This document shows, one piece after another, positions 21,151 through 24,858 of a DNA stretch of 24,858 bases; position 1 is the stretch's first letter, and each line of letters begins with the position of its first letter. The notes beneath the pieces are model-generated. The model did no database searches. It saw only the letters and a program-made list of their open reading frames with translations, and was not told where the DNA came from. This DNA comes from Actinomycetes bacterium. GTDB taxonomy: Bacteria; Actinomycetota; Actinomycetes; Mycobacteriales; Mycobacteriaceae. The stretch lies in NCBI GenBank assembly GCA_023404955.1, contig JAEXZY010000153.1, positions 1 through 24,858 on the forward strand, given 5' to 3'. Both the position numbers and the translations under genes were made by a program.

Positions 21151-21497
21151 GACTCACGCTGAGCACCGACATCGACGGCACCTCCACCAGGCTGACCGTG
21201 ACCGGCGACCTCGACTACGAGAGCACCCCGGAGCTCGTGTCCGCCGTGTCCGACGTGCTGGCCGGTGCCCGCGCGGCCACCGACCTGCGCCTCGACTTCG
21301 CCGGGCTGACGTTCTGCGATTCCGCCGGGTTGTCCGGTCTGCTGCTCGTGCACCGGAAGACCTCGGCTGCAGGGGTTCAGCTGCACCTCGACCACCGGCC
21401 CGCGCAGCTGCAGAGGCTGCTCGACATCACCGGTGTGCTGGACCACCTCACCACCCGGCCCACCCGCGAGGCGGCGAGCGAGTCTCGCAGCGTCTGA
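21147..21497 (+). CDS. STAS-domain anti-sigma-factor antagonist
   Basis: 116 residues, a single STAS domain (RsbV/SpoIIAA type). The phosphorylation loop is 'FCDSAGL' with Ser59 as the probable phospho-acceptor; 'VTGDLDYESTPEL' and 'LRLDFAGLTFCDSAGLSGLLLVHRK' are standard. When dephosphorylated by a SpoIIE phosphatase, such proteins bind the anti-sigma kinase and release the sigma factor. The ATGA overlap with the cobalamin gene and co-transcription with the phosphatase suggest this is the direct substrate. No RsbW-type kinase or sigma gene is in the window, so the partner lies elsewhere. Confidence 0.93.
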   Translation: MRLTLSTDIDGTSTRLTVTGDLDYESTPELVSAVSDVLAGARAATDLRLDFAGLTFCDSAGLSGLLLVHRKTSAAGVQLHLDHRPAQLQRLLDITGVLDHLTTRPTREAASESRSV

Positions 21498-21508
21498 GCT
21501 GAGGCCGC

Positions 21509-22297
21509 GTGCCCGAGGGTGACACCGTCTACGCGTTGGCCCGGCGCCTCGACGATGCAATGACGGGCCGCACACTGGTTCGCGGTGAGCTGCGTGTCCC
21601 CGCCCACGCCACCGACGATCTCGCAGGCCACACCGTGACCGCGCAGGTGACCCACGGCAAGCACCTGTTGACCCGGTTGTCCGGTGACGTCACCCTGCAC
21701 ACACATCTGCGCATGTCGGGGTCGTGGACGGTGTCGAGCGCCGGGCGATGGCTGCCGCGTTCGGTGATGCCCGACGTCCGGGTGCTGCTGCGCACCGACG
21801 GGCCGGCGGCCTATGGCGTGAAGCTGCCCGTGGTGGAGCTGGTGCGTACGGCCGACGAGGCGCAGTGCATCGGCCACCTCGGCCCGGACCCGCTGCGCGA
21901 GGACTGGGATCTCGACGAGGCCGCGCGGCGCCTCGGTGCTGATCCGCAGCGGCCGCTCGTCGCGGCTCTCCTCGACCAGCGGTGTGTCGCCGGGTTCGGC
22001 AACCTGTGGGCCAACGAGCTGTGCTTCCTGCGTGGGCACGATCCGTGGACGCCGGTCGGACAGGTGGACACCAGCGCGCTGCTGGAGCTGGGGGCGCGCG
22101 CGTTGCGTCACTCGGCGACGGTGCCGGGAGCGATGCAGGTGACCACCGGGGTGCGTCGAAAAGGCGAGCAGCACTGGGTGGCCGGCCGGGCCGGCCGCCC
22201 CTGCCTGCGCTGTGGAACGACGGTCCGGGTGGTCGCCGAGGTGGCGAACGATCCGGAGCGCCGGCGCACCTGGTGGTGTCCGACCTGTCAGCGATGA
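21509..22297 (+). CDS. Fpg/Nei-family DNA glycosylase (Nei2-like)
   Basis: 262 residues, close to the length of mycobacterial Nei. Pro2 and Glu3 of 'PEGDTVY' are the Schiff-base nucleophile and catalytic acid; initiator Met must be removed. Lys51 in 'THGKHLL' is the conserved phosphate-contact lysine, and 'HTHLRMSGSW' (64-73) is typical. The helix-two-turn-helix is near 150-185 ('VAALLDQRCVAGFGNLWANE'). A zinc finger uses C232, C235, C257 and C260. It removes oxidised pyrimidines from DNA. GTG 21509 starts 11 bases after the STAS stop on the same strand, so it may share the sensor operon's transcript. 'MPEGDTVY' favours endonuclease VIII over Fpg ('MPELPE'). Confidence 0.93.
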   Translation: MPEGDTVYALARRLDDAMTGRTLVRGELRVPAHATDDLAGHTVTAQVTHGKHLLTRLSGDVTLHTHLRMSGSWTVSSAGRWLPRSVMPDVRVLLRTDGPAAYGVKLPVVELVRTADEAQCIGHLGPDPLREDWDLDEAARRLGADPQRPLVAALLDQRCVAGFGNLWANELCFLRGHDPWTPVGQVDTSALLELGARALRHSATVPGAMQVTTGVRRKGEQHWVAGRAGRPCLRCGTTVRVVAEVANDPERRRTWWCPTCQR

Positions 22298-22329
22298 GTC
22301 GAATCGGCCGCGCCGGGAACCCGGGCGGA

Positions 22330-22978
22330 ATGGACACCATCGAGTACGCACTCGGCCGCCACGCTGACATCTACGGCACGCCGTCCGACGCGCCATTGCT
22401 GCTGTGGCACGGCACCCAGACCGACGCGCGCGCCACCGTCGCGCATCTGGCCGCAGCGCTGGCCGAGCGGGGCTTCGGTGTCGTTGCGCCCGATTGGGAT
22501 TCGCACGCGGATGATCACGGTCGGTCTGATCTGCTCGCGTCGCTCGACTGCGTGCGCGGCTGGGCGGCAGCGCCGGATCGGCTGGTGCTCGTCGGGTGGT
22601 CGCTGGGTGGTGCAGCCGCCGCGGGCCTGACGCTGCGTGCCGACGAGATGGGGGTGACGCTGGCTCATACGGTGTGTCTGGCCGGGGCGTTCATGGTGGC
22701 CGATCCGATCAGCGGTGCCGCGCCGGCCGACGCGCTGCCGCTGTCGCGACCCGGCGCACCGTTCACGCTGCTGCACGGGCGCGCCGACGACGTCGTGCCG
22801 GTCGATGCCAGCCGGGCGTTCGCGCAGCGACTGGAATCGGCCGAGTGGCCGGTGCGGGTGGTGGAACTCGACGCCGACCACGGCAGCATCGCCGGTGCAC
22901 GCTACGACGCCGCCGCCGACCGCTATGCGCCGTCCGACGACCCGGCCGTGCTGCGCGATGCACGCCAGGTCGCCGACC

Positions 22979-23001
<23 letters not shown>
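22330..23001 (+). CDS. alpha/beta hydrolase (dienelactone-hydrolase-like, 223 aa)
   Basis: Alpha/beta hydrolase core. 'LLLWHGT' (24-30) is the oxyanion strand, the nucleophile elbow is 'GWSLGG' with Ser91, the acid is Asp154 (or 153) in 'GRADDVVPV', and the base is His184 in 'DADHGSI'. No signal or membrane segment. Substrate is unknown; esters or peptides of small size are typical. I chose ATG 22330, where conserved sequence begins with GGGCGG upstream. ATG 22294 overlaps the Nei stop (ATGA) and adds 12 residues, so it is also possible. It converges on and overlaps the thioesterase gene by 23 bases. Confidence 0.82.
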
Positions 23002-23417
<416 letters not shown>

Positions 23418-23425
<8 letters not shown>

Positions 23426-24740
23426 AGCTCAGCGCACCGCGAAAGATGGTGGCCAGCAACGCTTCGTCGACGTCGATCGGCGCGTTGCCCAGCAGGCGCT
23501 GCTGCGGGAACGCCCCAGCGGCCAGCGCCTCGATGTCGGCGTCGGTGTAGCCGACGTCGGCGAGCCCGGCCGGCATCCCGACCGCGGCCATGATGCCGAC
23601 GAGGTGGCCGGCGAGCACCTCTCCTGCGTCGGCGTCCGTGGCGCCCCTGATGTCGGCACCGAGGTACCCGGCGGCCGCGAGATGGCGGGCCGGGTCTGAC
23701 GGTGCGGTGAGCCGGAATGCGGACGGTGCGTTGAGGATCACCGACATACCGTGCGGCACAAGGGGTTTGTCGTCGGGATAGCCGGACGGCCGGAACTCGC
23801 GGACCTGACCTGCCACCGCGTACGCCATGGCATGCGGAATGTGCACCCCGGCGTTGCCGAACGCGATGCCGGCCAGAGTCGCCGCCCACATGGTCTGCTC
23901 GCGGGCCTCCCGGTCGGAGGAGTCCGTCACCGCACGCACCAGGTAGCGGCCGAGCAAGTCGAGGGCTTCGCGGCTGCCGAGGTCGCTCCACGGGTTGGCG
24001 CCCTGGCTCATGGGCCGGGCGCTGGCCCGCGCCGGCGCTGCCCTGCAGGTGTATGGCTTGGCGGTGTAGGACTCGAGCGCGTGGGAGAGCACGTCGAGCC
24101 CGCTGCAGGCGACGACCTCGCCGGGCAGCGTGTCGGTGCTGTCGGGGTCGACGAGCGCTTCGGTGGGGCGCAGCGCCGGGCTGGCGATGCCCGTCTTGGC
24201 GTGCAGCTCGAGGAAATCGAAGATCGCGATGCCGGTGACTTCGCTGCCGGTGCCCGAGGTCGTCGGGCACGCGATGTGCGGTGCCAGCGGTCCTGGCACC
24301 GGCCTGCCCTCCCCGACGGGCGCGTTGACGTACGTCGCGAAGTCGGCGGGATGGGTGGCGTAGAGGTTGGCGGCCTTGGCGGTGTCGATGACCGACCCGC
24401 CACCGACCGAGACGTACCCGTCGGGGCGCGCGTCGGTCGCGAACGCGGCTGCGGCGCGGAAAGACTCGTCGGTGGGCTCGACCGCGACGTCGGCATAGGT
24501 GACGACCTCGAGGCCCGCGTCGGACAATGCGCGTCGCGCACTGTCGAACAGCTCCAACCGGGCGATCGACGGATCGGTGAACAGCGCGACGCGACGCATG
24601 CCCAGCGCAGCCGCCCGGTCGCCGACCTCGTGGATACACCCGCGGCCGAACGTGATGCGGGAGGCGTCGACAGTGAACGCGGTGTCGAATCCGGCGTCGA
24701 ACCCGGCGTCGGACCCGGTGGCGTGCTGACAGCAGCTCAT
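23418..24740 (-). CDS. iron-containing alcohol dehydrogenase, hydroxyacid-oxoacid transhydrogenase type
   Basis: 440 residues. After the unusual N-terminus 'MSCCQHATG' and a repeated 'DAGFDAGFD' the Fe-ADH fold follows: 'YVSVGGGSVIDTAKAANL' (109-126, nucleotide site), 'CPTTSGTGSEVT' (158-169) and metal ligands Asp216, His220, His303 (or 300) and His330 in 'GLDVLSHALES', 'HIPHAMAY' and 'VPHGMSV'. The Cys-Cys-His start and the ligand pattern resemble the ADHFE1-like transhydrogenase group that swaps hydride between a hydroxyacid and 2-oxoglutarate. ATG 24740 overlaps the stop of the upstream transporter gene (ATGA), so the two are coupled. Other Fe-ADH activities are possible. Confidence 0.85.
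24681..24716. repeat. three 12-bp tandem units inside transhydrogenase 5' end
   Basis: Units at 24681, 24693 and 24705 (ggygtcgaaycc-like) encode the repeated Gly-x-Asp pattern GSDAGFDAGFDT. One copy would fit the family consensus, so the extra units look like a local in-frame duplication. Confidence 0.75.
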
Positions 24741-24858
24741 GGCTCGATTGTGCCGCTGCCACCGCCGCGGCCGCGGGCGGCCCGGGCGCTGACGGCCAGG
24801 GCGGCCATCACCGCGGCGATGCCGGCGGCTTCGGCGACCGTGGGGCGCTGCGCCAGCG
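24737..24858 (-). CDS. EamA/DMT-family transporter, C-terminal fragment (partial)
   Basis: The only visible part is the last 40 residues, 'LAQRPTVAEAAGIAAVMAAL' then 'AVSARAARGRGGGSGTIEP' and TGA at 24737-24739. 'L.ERPT..E..GIA.V..' followed by a short hydrophobic helix and a basic tail is the typical end of EamA drug/metabolite transporters. The stop overlaps the ATG of the transhydrogenase (ATGA). The gene enters from beyond 24858, and its substrate cannot be judged. Confidence 0.65.
   Translation of the reverse strand, partial: LAQRPTVAEAAGIAAVMAALAVSARAARGRGGGSGTIEP

Overview
The window is high-GC DNA from an actinobacterium, most likely a Mycobacteriaceae member of the Mycolicibacterium type. 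This rests on the gene repertoire (secreted cutinase, Nei2-like DNA glycosylase, heme-oxygenase-like iron enzyme, many short acidic proteins), frequent GTG starts, leaderless-looking -10 boxes, and several promoters matching the mycobacterial SigF pattern (GTTT-N15-GGGTAY). No rRNA, tRNA, CRISPR array, insertion sequence or prophage gene was seen. Bases 1-83 are almost pure C and look like a contig-end artefact.

Region 1 (about 0.1-5.0 kb) is a stress/redox block. It holds a ferritin-like protein (-), a heme-oxygenase-like iron enzyme (+), a HemK2-type methyltransferase plus CDGSH iron-sulfur protein (- operon), a Cys-rich metallothionein-like protein (+), a secreted cutinase (-), a 73-residue helical protein (-) and an acidic 89-residue protein (+). 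Five of these starts are preceded by a GTTT-N15-GGG box at a fixed spacing, so the block looks like a SigF-type regulon cluster.

Region 2 (5.0-12.4 kb) has an NtaA-type flavin monooxygenase (-) diverging from a complete sugar-type (CUT2) ABC importer: Tat-dependent binding protein, double ATPase and permease. A DJ-1/PfpI protein, an NTF2-like protein, a four-copy 16-bp tandem repeat and an enoyl-CoA hydratase-like protein follow.

Region 3 (12.4-18.3 kb) is envelope and transport: a Tat-exported GH5-like hydrolase (-), an MFS exporter (+), a membrane acyltransferase (+), two short coupled acidic ORFs (-), a 47-residue protein with a strong terminator (+), and a CynX/NimT-like MFS transporter (-).

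Region 4 (18.4-23.0 kb) is the most interesting. A tightly overlapping operon encodes a PAS-GAF-SpoIIE phosphatase, a cobalamin-binding protein carrying the W-x9-EH motif of CarH/LitR light sensors, and a STAS anti-sigma-factor antagonist, then a Nei-family glycosylase and an alpha/beta hydrolase. It looks like the input arm of a partner-switching sigma-factor pathway with a possible B12 light or redox sensor. Together with the SigF-like promoters of region 1, the window seems to hold both an upstream regulator and downstream targets, but that link is inference.

Region 5 (23.0-24.86 kb) is a minus-strand operon of an EamA-type transporter (partial, runs off the end), a hydroxyacid-oxoacid transhydrogenase-like iron alcohol dehydrogenase, and a hot-dog thioesterase.
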